This document shows, piece by piece, positions 33,820-46,998 of a stretch of DNA of 64,000 nt. The DNA is from Acanthamoeba castellanii str. Neff (lineage: Eukaryota; Discosea; Longamoebia; Acanthamoebidae). The DNA is taken from the NCBI RefSeq assembly GCF_000313135.1, contig NW_004457592.1, positions 233,171 through 297,170 on the forward strand. Direction: 5' to 3'. The stretch's first letter is position 1. Each line of letters opens with the position of its first letter. Below the pieces are notes generated by a model, which was not told where the DNA came from, did no database searches, and worked only from the letters and a program-made list of their open reading frames with translations. Position numbers and translations under genes: made by a program.

Positions 33820-36112
33820 TCACGCCGTATATCCTCCGTCGGGCTCTTGGTTGTCGTGAGTTCGTCGGCGCCGTTTGCCGGCACTTGCCCTGGTGCTGCG
33901 CCGCCGCTTGGCCGTGAGCTCCTCCGCCGCCTCCTCGTCGTCGTTTTCTTCCGCTTCTTCCTCCTCCTCCTCTTCCTCTTCCTCCTGCCGAGCGCGCCTG
34001 CCTCGCCTCCTTCGCTTGGGGGCCTCCTCCGCCGCTGCCTCTCCGCTCTCCTCCCGCTCGGCCAGGCGGGCGAGCAGGTGCTCCCATGGCTGGCCCTCCA
34101 CGTACTGCTCCAGCACATGCGCCAACGACTCTCGCTCCTGGTGGTCGACCACCGCACGACACACGCACGGCCAGGGAGGAGGGAGGTTGCTGGTCAGTCC
34201 CCTACTCGGGTCGGAGCGTTGGCAGGCAGGCAGTGTGGAGGCGCGCACCCGATTGACGGCGATGTGGGCGGGCGTGTATTCGCACACGTCGGCGATGGAG
34301 GCGTCCACGCGGGACGGCCCCAAGCCCAGCAGGTACTGCACGATGCGCGTGTAGTTGCCAAACACCGCCCAATGCAGCGGCGTACGCCCGGAGGCGTCGC
34401 GCGCGTTGAGGTCGGCTCCCGCCTCCGCCATCAGCTTCACCCCTTCCAACCGCTCGCTCTCCTTCATGTCCCTGGTGGTGGTGGTGGTGGTGGTGGTAGA
34501 AGTGATGATGATGGTCGTTTGGTTTGGTTGGTTGTGACGTGTCGATTGGTTCATTGAATCGATTGTGCGCAACTGGGTGGAAATTGAGGCGTGTACCGTT
34601 TGCCGGAGACGATGGGCATGTGGGCCGCTGTTCGCCCTTTGCTGTTGCGGGCGTCCACGTGCGCAATGTTGGCGCGCCTCGCCCTCTGCGCCGCCGCCGA
34701 CGGGACCACCGGACTGACCGACCGCAGCGGACGCGGAATCGCTGTTGTAACGGACCCGCGCAGCAAAAATGATCACCACCCACCACCGTCAGTCAGTGCG
34801 AAGACGACGAAGAAGTTGGCGCGCGTACTGGCGCGTCCTGCAGACACCACAGGCGGTGCGCCGGATGCGGCGGCCGCGACGGGCGTGGGGTCGGAGGACG
34901 GCGCTTGCGCGGCGGCGGCGGCGGCGTCGTGGGCAGCGGACTCGTCCCGGATGGAGAGAAGGTAGCCGACCATGGACCAGTGGCCACGCTCCGCTGCAAC
35001 GTGGAGCGGAGTGTCGCCGCCGTGGTCGGAGTGCGTGTGTGCGCTCACATCCACGCTCCCACGCCCCTGCTCCACCAGCAGCCGCGCCACCTCCACGTTT
35101 CCTGGTTTGCACGAGGAGCCGTGAGAACTACGCACACGACACGACACGCGCGACACACACGCGGCACAGCGTGCGGCAGGGGGTGAGGTAAGCACCGGTG
35201 GCGGCAGCCTTGTGGAGGGCGGTCTCGCCCTTCATGTTGCGCCGCTTGGCGATGGGTCGCTGCCGTTGCTTGGCGGCGTCGAGGAGGAGCGCCACCACGC
35301 CCGCGTGTCCGTTCTCCACCGCCCGCATCAGCGGCGTGTTGCCTGGAGCCATTCCATTCCATTTCATTCAGTTGCCGTTTCATCACCACGCCACCACCAC
35401 CCACCACCGCCAGCGTTAACGTTGTGGCACGTCGGCCGGCGTTCATCCATGGTGCCGTTTGGGCGGAGGAGTAGGAAGAGGAAGAGGAAGAGGAAGAGGA
35501 AGAGGAAGAGGAAGAGGAAGAGGAAGAGGAAGAGGAAGAGGAAGAGGAAGAGGAAGAGGAAGAGGAGGAGGGTACCGCCGAGGTTGCGTTTGTTGAGGCG
35601 GCACTCGGGTCGCGAGAGGAGGTAGGTGACGACGGGCAGGTGGCCGTAGAAGCTGGCGAAGTGGAGGGCCGTCTCGCCCACCACCTCCTCGTCGAGCGAC
35701 GCCCCGTGCTCCTCCACCAGCTGCCGCACCGCCTCCACGTTGCCCCGCCGCGCCTCCTGCACCCCACCAGCCACCAGCCATGGCCACCACCACGTGAGCC
35801 GTCAGCAGCGGCGATTGGGGGGGGGGGCGACACGCCTCCGGAGCCGTCGATGTCACAGTGTAGTGGTGGTGGGGCAGTAGTAGGTTGTACCTGGGGCAGG
35901 GACCGGACGTAGAGGTTGCGCTTCATTGGCGTCGTCGCGGTGGCTGCTGCGGCTGTCCCCTCCTCGCCTCCGCCGGCCGCCGCCGCCTGCTGGCTTCCGG
36001 TGGCACCCGCGCTGTGGCCGCTGCTGCCCGTGGCCATGCGCGGAGACTCCGCGGCGGCGGCGATGCCGTTCGCGTTGTTGTGGCTGCTGCGCTTCCTCGG
36101 CCTGTACGCCAT
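33820..36112 (-). CDS. Ankyrin-repeat protein with basic/acidic tail
   Basis: The ATG at 36112 opens an alanine/serine-rich N-terminus (MAYRPRKRSSHNNANG). Ankyrin repeats follow: GETALHFASFYGHLPVVTYL (35700-35620), NTPLMRAVENGHAGVVALLL (35345-35280), GETALHKAAATGAY, GDTPLHVAAERGHWSMVGYL (35015-34950), SKGRTAAHMPIVSGKR and GRTPLHWAVFGNYTRIVQYL (34395-34330). A seventh unit is suggested by EYTPAHIAVNR. The tail has RRRRGRRARQ, a long polyglutamate run and RKRR-like basic clusters, typical of nuclear proteins. Ankyrin repeats mediate protein binding; no catalytic domain is seen, so no function is proposed. One intron carries (GGAAGA)n. It is divergent from GPATCH1, with 256 bp between starts. 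Confidence 0.8.
35471..35570. repeat. (GGAAGA)n intronic hexamer repeat
   Basis: About sixteen GGAAGA units in an ankyrin-gene intron. On the sense strand it is (TCTTCC)n, an extended polypyrimidine tract running toward the middle of the intron. Confidence 0.9.
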
Positions 36113-36368
36113 TTTATATGTAGAGGAATATATATATATATATTTATAACAGAGGGGGGGCGGCCTCCTTCGCGCCAAGAGACCAAGAGATCTGCCGTAC
36201 GCAGTGGATTAAAGGAAACCAAAAAAGGCTGTCTAAGTCAAGAAATATCGAGGAAAAGAAAAGGCAGAAAGGAAAACAAGGAGGATAAAGAAGAAAAAAG
36301 AAGAGATCTTTCTTTTGAAGATACAAAGGACCAGCAGCAGCTGCTAGAGAGAGAGAGAGAGAGAGAGA
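36113..36368. promoter_or_regulatory. Divergent ankyrin / GPATCH1 promoter region
   Basis: 256 bp between divergent starts. It contains an alternating TA tract (36129-36147) close to the ankyrin start, an A-rich stretch, and a GA repeat (36348-36368) abutting the GPATCH1 ATG. Confidence 0.5.
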
Positions 36369-39300
36369 ATGAGCGCGTCGCGTCGGCGAGGGGGCTACGG
36401 CGCGGACCCCAAGGCACCACGGCCGCCAGTGAGCGGACGTGCGGCCGGCTTGGTGGGCACCGCCCTCGTACCGGACGATGCCGAAGCCAAGCCCGACACC
36501 AAGCGCACTGGACCAGGTAACACGAGCACCCTCCCTCATCCATCTCCACTTTGCAATCAATCTTCGTTCGGCTGCTCCTAAGACACACATACAACCACGT
36601 CCCTGTCTACACGCCGCCCGGCTGATGGGTGGTGGGTGGTGGTGTTGGGCGGTGGTGCCACGGACCCCTAGTGTGGGAGCAGGTGGTGACGGATGCGGAG
36701 GGGCGGCGGCGGTTCCACGGGGCCTTTACGGGCGGCTTCTCGGCGGGCTACTTCAACACGGTCGGGTCCAAGGAGGGCTGGGCGCCCTCCACCTTCGTCT
36801 CCTCCCGCGCACAACGCGCCAACCGCCAGCAGCGCCCCGAGGACTTCATGGACGACGAGGACTACTCGGTACACACCCGTCACCCCCCCCCCACTCTCAA
36901 TGCACCACCACCCCCAACGTGGCCTCGCTGCTCACAAACACCGCGTGTTGTGTCGGCCTTTACATTCGTGTGTGTGTGTGTGTGATATCGTAGGATTCGA
37001 TGTCGGGAGGCAAAGCGGTGGGCATGAAGGACGAGTTCAAGAGCTTTACAGGAGTCCAGGCGGAGCACGAGGCCAAAGGGCGCCCGCATCAGCAGCAGCA
37101 GGCCACCATGCCCGCCCTGGCCGGTGGCAGCATCGCCGGCTTCCTCCCGTCCGACCTCATCGCTCCGGCCAACTCCCCCATCGGTACCACCAGCCACCAC
37201 CACCAGCCACCACCACCGATTGCGTACACGCACGCTCACCGTACTATAGAAATTTTATTTTGTTTAAACAATCTTTCTCAATACCTCATGTGGGGGTGGG
37301 GGGACCAGGAGTGAAGCTGCTGCGGTTGATGGGATGGCGCGAGGGGCAGGGCGTGGGTCCGCGGATGGAGCGGAAGAAGAGGAGGAGGGGCGCGGCCAAG
37401 ACACAGCTGACCCAGCCACCCGCGCCGCCCACCACCACCGCTGCGGCGGGTCCGCCCAAGCGGGTGTACGGGCTGGCCGTTTCCCTCGACGACCTGCGTG
37501 CCCAAAAAGACGACTCGGAAGACGAAGACGAGGGCGACGGCGACGACGCCCATGGCGTGACCCTCGCCCACACCCTTCCGCCCGTCGACACCGAGGTGCG
37601 CCTCCCCCTCGACTTCTCTCCTGCTCATCCCCCTTCGACCAATGCCTGATCCCTGACGCGTCGACGGTGACCCTTTGGTTGTTGCGTTTGCGCGCGCCCG
37701 CGGTGGTGGTGGCGGTGGCTGGTGGTGCGATGTCTCTCCGGTAGACGGTGGTGTTCGATGCCAAGACCAACTTCTACGGGCTGGGCTACGACCCCTACCG
37801 CTCTGCGCCCGAGCTACGCGGTAACCCCCTCCAACCCACGTCGTCGTCGTCGTCGTCGTTGCCGCCGTAGGCTTATCGTCATCGCCGCGGTCACAACTCA
37901 CTTCCTCCCTCTTCTCCCAATGATCGTTTGATGGTGCTGCTGCTGCTGCTGCTGCCAGGGCGTGGCCGGCTGCAGGGAGGGGCAAGTGCGGGCCTGGGCA
38001 AGCTCCACCACGAGCAACAGCAGCAGCGTGGTGGGGCCGGCGGACGCGCCACCATCGGCGCTCTGCTCAGCGGGAGCTCACAGGGCCAGGGCGGATTCGG
38101 GCTGGGCGCCTTCGAGGACGCCGAAGACTCAGCACAGCTCTTTCCCGACGACCGCCGCACGTCCACCCGCCTGCCCGCTCGTCCTACACGACACACACGA
38201 CACACGCACGCACGCGCACCGCGCGGTGTGGTCGCCCCCCCCCAATCCCTTACGTCCGCATTTCCCATTCCCCCCCAATCCAGTGGAGGAGTACGACCGG
38301 GAGCTGCGCGACGGCGACCACGACCTGGATCGCACCCGCACCGCCGCCACCAGCCTCGTACGCTACGCCATCCCTCCCGCCGCCGCCGCCGCTACCGCTC
38401 TTGCCTGGTGCTGGTGGTGGTGGCTGGTGGTGCTGACACGGGTGCGTGCGGTGGGTCACAGGACTACGCCGACGACGAAGAGGCGGAGGAGGAGGCGGGG
38501 GTGGGCGGGCTGCGTGGGTTCCGGGCGTCGTCGCAGCGGCTGACCCCGGCCAAGTGGTACGCGCCGCCGCAGGTGCCCGCCGACTACCGCCCCTTCCACT
38601 ACTTCGAGACCTCCCTCTACGCCGACGGTAAGCCCTCCCCCAAGCCCAGCCCATTCCATGTGTTCAACAATCATACTTTTCAGTGCACTCATTGCATTCA
38701 TGAATTATTGCCATAATAATGATAATGATAATAATGGTAATGATCAATGCAGAGGGGCCGGGTCCGGCGATGAACGCGGACAAGCGCGGGGAGATGCTGG
38801 GCGAGAAGCCGCTGCCGGCCCCCCACATGGCGCGCACGGAGCACACCGGCTCGGTGTTCGACCTGGTCTCCACCGCCGACAAGGAACGCCTCACGGGCCT
38901 CAAGAACCGCTTCGAGAAGAGCGAAACGTTCGCGTCCGCCCCCTCGCCCTCGCCCTGTTTCCCATCACGATAGCCTGACCTCTCCCGTGTGCGGTGGCGT
39001 GTGTGCGTGTGCGCGCGCGTGTGTGTACATGCGTGTGTGCGTGGTGGTGCGTGTGTGCGGCAGTGAGACGGAGGCGATGGGGCAGGCGGCCACCTACCAC
39101 CGCTTTGCGAACGAGCCGGCCAAGCAGATGCGCTTCCGCACGTTCCTCCTCCTCCAGTCCGGGCAGCCCGCCCCGCCCCTCCCCGCCCACTACGGTACCC
39201 ACCCCTCAACCCAACCCAACCCAACCCAACCCAACCAACGTGGTGGTGGTGGTGGTGGTGGCGGCGGCGGCGGTGCTGTTGGATTCCTCCTCTTCTGCTG

Positions 39301-40923
39301 CTCCTCCGCTGCCGTCGTCGGTTCGCTCACCCGCGTGTGTGGGCGCGCGCCGGCAGACAACATCACCGATTGGGAGAGGGAGAAGGAGAAGGAGGAGTTC
39401 GTCAAGATCGCCAACGACTTCAAGAAGGTGCCCGACGCCATGGCCTCCCGCTTCCAGTCAGCCGGCAAGCTCGGTACTACGTCACTACCACACCACACGC
39501 CACACACACACACTCAACACACACACACACACAACACACTGTCCTGGTGGTGGCCGGTGGTTGTCTGACGTGGGGTAACCACTCGGGTGGTACGCCGGCA
39601 AAACAGATCTGACGGGCGGCACGGATGGGGACGCGGGGACGACGCATGTGCACCCGCACGACGAGGAGGACCACCAGGCGGTGGCCGCCTCGATGAAGAT
39701 GTTCGGCAAGATGACCCGCAAGGAGGAGGACTGGTTCCCCGTCAGCCTCCTCTGCAAGCGCTTCAACCTGCGCCAGCCCCACCCCGACCGCAAGCACGCC
39801 GTGCAGGGTACGTCATCGTCGTCAACATCATCATCATCATCATCATCATCATCACACCCTCTGCCATTCCATCGGCCGCCGTTTCTTACTGACGCGCGCG
39901 CGGGAAACTCTCGGTGGGTGGTTGATGATGATGGATGATGGATGATGCATTAGTGGGGGTGGCGCCGCTGCTGTCCGGCATGGAGACCATGTTCTCGCCC
40001 ACTGCGCTCGCCATGCCGGGACTCGCCGCGTCCTCCTCCTCCTCCTCCTCGTCGTCGTCTGCGCCCCTTCGTACGTGTGCCCACTCGCGCGGCGCTGCAG
40101 CGGCCCAACCGCATAGTGTGATGGTCGGACTTGTTGCCGCACCCCTCTCACCATGCACACGCGACACGCGACACACGGCACACGGCACACAGAGCCGATC
40201 AAGGAGGAAAAGGCCGAGGAGGCCGAGGAGGGCTTGCCGGCGGAGCTGGCGGGGGAGCCCGACCGCCCGTCGGTGGACATCTTCAAGGCCATCTTCGAAC
40301 CCGAAAGCGAGGACGAGGAGAGCGAAGAAGATGACGAGGAGGAAAGCGACGATGGCGATGAGAAAGCCGAAAAGGAGGCGGCGGCGGCCAAGCCCCAGGC
40401 CGCCCTCGCCGAGCTCGCCGCGGCCGTGTCTGCGCCGCCGCCGGCGGCCATCTCCGCGCCTCTTCCCCTGCCGACCGCCCCGGCTCTGCCTGAGTTGGGC
40501 GGCGGCCGCCTTGCGCGGGACAATCCGTACCTGTACGTGCCGCCCAAGCGCGAGGAGCGCGGCCATCTGCCCCTAGACCGGCCCCAGCAGCAGCTGCAGC
40601 AGCCGCCCGCTGCCGCCGCCGCCGCCTCAATCCAGCCGCCGCTCTCAGCCCCATCAACCAGCAGCGGCGGCGGCGGCGGCGGCGGCGAGGACGACCGAGA
40701 GCGGAGGCGCAAGAGGAAGAGGGAGAAGGAGAAGGAAAGGGAGAGCCGCAAGCGGGACAAGAGGCGGAAGGACAAGAAGGACAAGAAGGAAAGCCGGAGG
40801 GACAGGAGCCGCAGCCGCAGCCGCAGCCGCAAGAGGAGCCGAGACCGAAGCGAGGAGCGCAAACGGCGGAAGGACGACGACCGCCACCATCGCGACCGCC
40901 GGAGCAGGCGCGACCGCGACTGA
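36369..40923 (+). CDS. GPATCH1: G-patch domain protein GPATCH1/TOUGH
   Basis: After a short N-terminus the conserved DUF1604 region reads [20 protein letters not shown] and [19 protein letters not shown], then [11 protein letters not shown]. The G-patch follows as [19 protein letters not shown] (about 37312-37368). Middle exons include [29 protein letters not shown] and [19 protein letters not shown], then [20 protein letters not shown]. The C-terminal exon (40190-40923) is acidic, then RS-rich and basic ([15 protein letters not shown]). GPATCH1 and plant TOUGH associate with the spliceosome and stimulate a DEAH helicase through the G-patch; a nuclear splicing role is expected. The stop is convergent with the UBR gene, 172 bp away. 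Exon borders inside are approximate. Confidence 0.9.
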
Positions 40924-40988
40924 TACTGCGGCTCAGGTGCAGCCACAACGCCCCCACCCCCCTCCTTTTTGCGGAAGAGATAAAATGC

Positions 40989-41046
40989 GCGTGTGTCATT
41001 CTTGGTTGATGACGACGGTGCGTGTTTGACCCAGAATGACACACGC
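40989..41046. terminator. Inverted repeat between convergent genes
   Basis: GCGTGTGTCATTCT (40989-41002) pairs perfectly with AGAATGACACACGC (41033-41046) around a 30-base loop. It lies in the 172-bp gap between the GPATCH1 and UBR stop codons, so it would form a hairpin in both 3' UTRs. A role in 3' end formation or transcript pairing is inference. Confidence 0.55.
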
Positions 41047-41095
41047 ACCCAGCAGGGTCCAAGGGTGTATTGTATGACCACGGGAGGGGGCGCGT

Positions 41096-42020
41096 TTAGA
41101 GCTGGGTCCAGTGCACGTTCTGGGAGGGGGCGCGCCGGGTGATGGAGGCGGCCATTTGGTGGTCCAGCCACAGCGTGCGGAGCTGCTCGTAGCGCGCCGG
41201 ATCCAGGTAGAGCGGGCGCCCACGCTTGAGGCCCACGTCCTGTGGTCATCACCCAACCCCCCCCCCTCTCTGGTGAGCGTGTCTTCTTCTCTTCACTCGG
41301 ACACAACCACCCAACCAAACAACCAGCGTAGTTGGGTGGTGGATGAGTTGGGCGAGGTGTGATTGAAAAAGAGGGGGGGGGGTGTTCTCTTGGTACCTCT
41401 TCCTTGTGCTCGTCGAGGTAGAGGGAGCCCATGAGGCAGCCGTGCTCCGCCTGGCTCTGGAGCAGGAGGGTGATGGTCTGGCGCGCCAGCAAGAACACCC
41501 CCTCGCCACCGGCGCAGCTCAACGCGTGCTGCCCTCCCACAAATTTAACGATGATAGATGACGATCTCGAGGGTTAGGACGTGAGCGCGTGCGGGTGTTG
41601 ATTGGGGGGTAATGATTGATGAAAGATCGCCACGGTACCGTGTTGCATTCGCCGGGCTTGTCCTGGGGCGCGCAGCACGTCGATCCCACGCACACCTGAT
41701 GTGCGCACCGGCCCACGCTTGCGGGATGAGCCCACCAAACAAACCAACCAACCAACCAACCAACCAACCAACGCAAGGCACGTGGCAAGTGATGGGGGAG
41801 GAGGGGGGGGGTAGGTACGAGGCGGTTGCAGAAGAGGCACAGGCCCGGCTGGCGCGGCACTTGCCCGCACGACAGGCAGATGGCTTCCGCCGGCGCGCGG
41901 AAGAACACCAGGTCCTGCACCCACATCGCACACACCACACACACGCGTCAGCCGTGGACATGAGGCAGGCACTGGTGGCCACCAGGCACGTGTGTGTGTG
42001 TGTGTGTGGTGTGTGTGTCG

Positions 42021-42073
<53 letters not shown>

Positions 42074-45000
42074 GTGTGTACCTGGTAGAGGAAGGGGAGA
42101 GCCCTCCGGTCGAAGTGGAAGGGCAGGTCGGGTGCCACCAGCTGCAGCTCGCGCGGAGCATTGCCCGTGGAGAGCAGCTGTTGGAGCCAACGCCGCACGA
42201 GCTCTGACTCGGCGCCCGAGCCCAGCGCGGCGAAGGCGCCTCCGCGGATTCCCAGGCAGCCCAACAGGCCCTCCAGCTCTGCCATTTGCCCCCCCCCTCG
42301 CTTAGTGGTCGTGTCGTGTGTCGTGTGTTGCGTGTGTCGCGAGTGTTGTGGTGGTGGCTGGTGGACACAGTACCCTGGCGAGGCGAGGCGGGGGATTCGG
42401 GGAGGGCGGGCGCGGGCAGGCCGCCGCACAGGTGGAGGAAGAGGGCCACGCGGCGGGCGAACGGGAGCAGCAGGTGGACCAGCTCCTCCGCGAACCGCTC
42501 CCACTGGGCCGTAGTCCACTCGGCGTGGGTCAGGCCCAGGGCGCCCCCCGACGCGCTCGCGATCCCGTCGAGCAAGGCCGCGAGTGGCGCCTTCTGCTCC
42601 TCCTGCGCAGCTGCCGTTGCCGTCTCCATCGCGAGGCCCTCTTCATCTGTTGTTTCCATGCAACGAACCCACGTCAGCGACCTCTTGCGATTGGTTGAGC
42701 GCCGCAATAAATATTATACGGACCAAGGGCGCTGCCGGAGCAGAGCGTGGCGGCCAGGGTGACGGCGGCCTGGGCCAGCGCCCCCACGTACAGCAGGCGC
42801 GCCCAGTGCAGCGGCGCTCCCTGCTGCGCCTCGTCGTTGCCCTGCGCGTCACGCGCCGCCGCACATACGGTGTCATTCGCGACATGCGAGCGTGTGCGGC
42901 GTGTGCGGTGTGTGCGGTGGTGTGCGGTGGTGCGTACCGCGGGTTGCAGGTGGAGGAGGTCGAGGAAGTAGCGCCGCACAAAGTGTGCGAACATGTCGCC
43001 CCGCAGGAACGCCGCGCCGCTGTCGCCCTCCTCGGCAGCGGCACCGACGAGCGAACGGCGCAGGAGGCCGTCGGCCCGGCGCAGGCGTTGGCGGTCGCCG
43101 CGCAGGAGCGTGCGACCGTAGGCCAGGAGGGCGCGGCACGTCGTGCGAAGGGTCGAGCCGCGTCGCTCCTCCGCCACCTTAAAGAGCGCGCTCCACCCGC
43201 CGGCAGTGGCCAGCACCGGATCCTGGTTAAACCGCGCAACAAGGTCAGCCATTACAGACGAAACCAACGCTTGCACGCTTGTGCGTGTGCGGTCGTGCGC
43301 GTGCGCGTGCGTGTCGTTGGCCGAGGGGCACGTACGGAGCGGGTTGCGAGTTCGAGGGCGGAGGTCATGCAGGCGGCGAGGGACCACAGGTGCGGCTCGA
43401 ACTCGGCGGGCACAAGATCCACCGTTTCCATCGCCACATTGTTCTGCAGCCATAACACCACCGCACAACGACACACACAACACGACACACGACACACACA
43501 CACACACACACACGACGCACAGTCAGTTGATTGATTGGAGGCGACAGCCTGGTGTGGTCGCGTGTGGCTCTCTCACCTGCGCGCAATAGACGCGGGTGGC
43601 GAAGTCGTGTAGGGTGGTGCGGACGCTCTCCTCGTCGGCGTCGGGCGCCTCCTCCGCGCCGGCGTCGGTCGTGGCGGTCTTCTGGTCCTCTGCTTCCTCC
43701 GTCGGCGGCACGGGGGCGACCACGCGCCCCAGCCAGGCCTCCCACTCCCGGCCTTCGTCAGCCTCCACCGTGGCGGCGGGGAGGGAGCTGGCGGCGGAAG
43801 TGAGGTGCGGGAGCAGCGCGTTGCCCAGCGATCGGCACAGCGGACACCGGAAAGCGCCCTTCACCGTGTGCCGTGGTGTGTCGTGTGTCGTGTGTGACGT
43901 GTGTGTCGTGTCGTGTGTGTCAGCACGAGCACGAGGGGGTAGCGGCGGGAGGTTGGTGCGGACCTGAGCGAGGGCCGAGGGGGTGAGCATGGGGTCGACG
44001 GTGAGGCGGCCGCGAGCCGAGTCGCGTGCCACGGAGAGGCTGTACTGGTGGCGGCACTCGGGGTGCATGAGGTGTCCGCACGAATTGACCACGGCGCCGC
44101 CGCTCCCCTCTACCTCCCGCTCCAGCTCCGCGCACCACCTGCGCGCCCGAGCCCGCTTCTCTTCGCGCGCGGCCTCCTCCTTCCGGCGCGCCTCCTTGTC
44201 CTCCTCGTCGCCGCCGCCCGACGCCTCGTCGGTGGTCTCTTCCTGCGACGTCGCGGCCTGGTCGGTGGGCGCGGTCTCCATCGGCGTCTCCTCCTGCTCT
44301 TCGCCTTCGGCCTTGCGCTTGCCTGCGCACTCGCACGACACCACACGACACGCGACACACGACACACGCGAGCCCGCGCAAACGAATGAGACACGCCGGG
44401 GGGGCAGGGCAAGGAGGGGGAGGGGGAGGGGGTCGCACCCTTGCGATCGGACGGCGGGGAGTCGCGAGGAGGCGGCGCGGAGGACGAGGTCCGGAGAAAG
44501 TCGGCGAGGAGGCGGTAGTGGGGCCGGTGGAGCTTGCCCACGTGCTGCCGCTTGGCCACGGGGAGCACGTGCGAGTGCTGCACCAGCGCCACGTAGCCCA
44601 GCCCCTTGCCCGGCTGCGCCCCCTCCTGCCCTCGCACACCCACCACCACCGACCACCACACGCCTCCATTAATCCCCGATCATCTCTGCATGGCAACCAA
44701 CCAACCAACCAACCAACCGGGAGGAGGAGGGGAACTGACCTTGCACAGGACGCAGACGAGGTCGGACGAGGGCTGCGCGCCGTCGGCGAGCGCGGCGTCG
44801 CCGCCATTGGCCGGGGCGAGCTTGTCGGGCACCGGCACCGGCACGGCCGCCGTCTCCTCCTCCTCTGCCGCCTCCGCTTCCCCTTCTTCGCCGCCGGCGC
44901 CCTCCTGCCGGGCGGCGGTCTCTACAAAGGCCTTCTGCTGGGCGGCGAACTTGGCGAGGATGGCCTGCTGGCGGGCCTTGTTCTCCTCCAGGCGCCGGCG

Positions 45001-46512
45001 CCGGAGGGCCTCCTTCTGGGCGGCGGCCTCCCTGGCCCGCCGCTCCTCGTCCAGGAGCACGGTGAGCTGGCTCAGCGCGGCCTGCACCCGGGCGCCGCCG
45101 TGGGTCTCGACGAGGCCCACCACCTCGGTGAGCGCGTCGCGGTACTCGGCCAGGTCGTCGCTCTCCTGCGCTCGCAACTGGGAAAAAACAATTCCCAGGC
45201 GACACCCCGGTGGTTGCTTAGCAATAAACCAGACCCGTAGGTTACGGAAGAACCGAATTAGGCCCCGTGGGCGGGTGGGGTACCTGGAGCAGGAGAAGGA
45301 GCACGCTCTCCTTGACGGGCTGGTCGTCCGGCCCCGGGACGCGGGTGAGCACGAACTGCTGGCACATGTTGACGGCCGGATCAGAGCTCCGGAATTGGAC
45401 GTCGAACAGGCTGCCCACCTCGCACGCCTCCTCCCCCTTTTCTTCGTCCATGGCCTCTGTCACATGTCACCGCCCACCACCGCCCACCACCACCGCGTTC
45501 AATCATACGTCGGCAGCAAGCAGCCAATCGCCCCAACAACAAACAACAACCAACAACCAACAATAGGTGACCAGCGGTACCCGCGGACGAGGTGGCGGGG
45601 TGTGCCGCGTGGAACTGGAGGATGAGCTTGAGGAGGGTGAGGGTGGGGTGCAGCAACGCAATGTCCCCGAGCGTGCTGGCCTATAGACGCGCCGTTCGGA
45701 AGATCAAAACGAGCGTTAGTCACCGAGCGCAGAGCTGGACTGATTGATCTACCAGATGATGGTGAGGATGGTGGTGGTGATGGGTAGTGGAGGGGGCGTA
45801 CGGGTGCGTCGGGCTGGCGAGCAGCGCGGATGTGGTGGAGGACGGCGAAGAGGACGGCCATGAGGGTGCGCGAGCAGGCCACGCTCGCCGCGCCCTCCCG
45901 GATCACCTCCGGCACCGCGCGGAGACTCGGCAGCGCCACCCCCGACGCCTGCGCCCGCATATATATAGAAAAAGATAGATGAGAGAGATGAGAGAGATTA
46001 GGCACACAGCGTAAGTGGTACAAGCGAGGCGAGGGGCAATTTGGGGGCGTACGTGGGCCGGGCGCAGCTTCTTGGCGGTGACGTGGTAGAATTCGATGGC
46101 GGCCTGCTGCTCCTGCCGCGTGTAGTGGAGGTAGTAGGGGTCGAACAGGGCCAGGCAGGCCGGCTTCAGCGCGAACGTGCCCGTCGGGTGCGAGGGCCCC
46201 GAGGGCGGCGTAAAGTCCGCAGTCTGATCACACACGCCACACGCCACACGCGCGCGCCCCGACCAACCGAGAGGTGAGCGGGGAGGGCGGCATGTGAGGT
46301 TGGGTGGCGGGCGAGTACCTGGGCCATGACCTGCTCGAGGAGGGTCTGGATGCGGACGTGCGGGAAGTACCCGTGGCGGTGCTTGAGCATGCGCTCCCCC
46401 ACGGCCTTCACCACTTGGCTGTGGGTCTTGGGGCCGCACGCCAGCGCGTGCACCACCGTCCTGGAATAATCGATACACCATGGCACGCATGAGTGCGGCG
46501 TGTGTCGTGCGA

Positions 46513-46569
<57 letters not shown>

Positions 46570-46949
46570 CGTGCGTGTACCGAACGATTAAGTCCTGCAT
46601 GTGGAGGCGGTGGTGTTCGTCCTTCCATCCCTCGTCGGTGGCGGGGGGCCGGGGCGGACCCACGACGGTGCGGTCGTTGAGGAGGTTGATGGCCAGCCGC
46701 AGGAAGTTCTCGGCCAGGGCCTGCTTGTGCTTGGCCTCGAGGCCGTCGTCCGCTTCGGGCGCCGCCCAGTCAAAGTAGCGGGAGAGGGTGAAGCGGTGGA
46801 GCAGCGCCGGCACCAGCAGGTCGGCCTCCTGCTCGGGCAGCCCGTGGCGCAGCAAAGTCGCCGCCACTTGCAACGCCGCCACGTCCGCATTCATCATCCC
46901 CTCGGCCTCCACCTATCATTGGCCAACGATTCGGTGAGTGGCGTGTGCG

Positions 46950-46998
<49 letters not shown>

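Noticed and set aside
39852..41540. 562-codon minus-strand frame opposite GPATCH1
   Set aside because: Shadow of the RS-rich GPATCH1 exon; serine/arginine/proline composition mirrors the coding strand.
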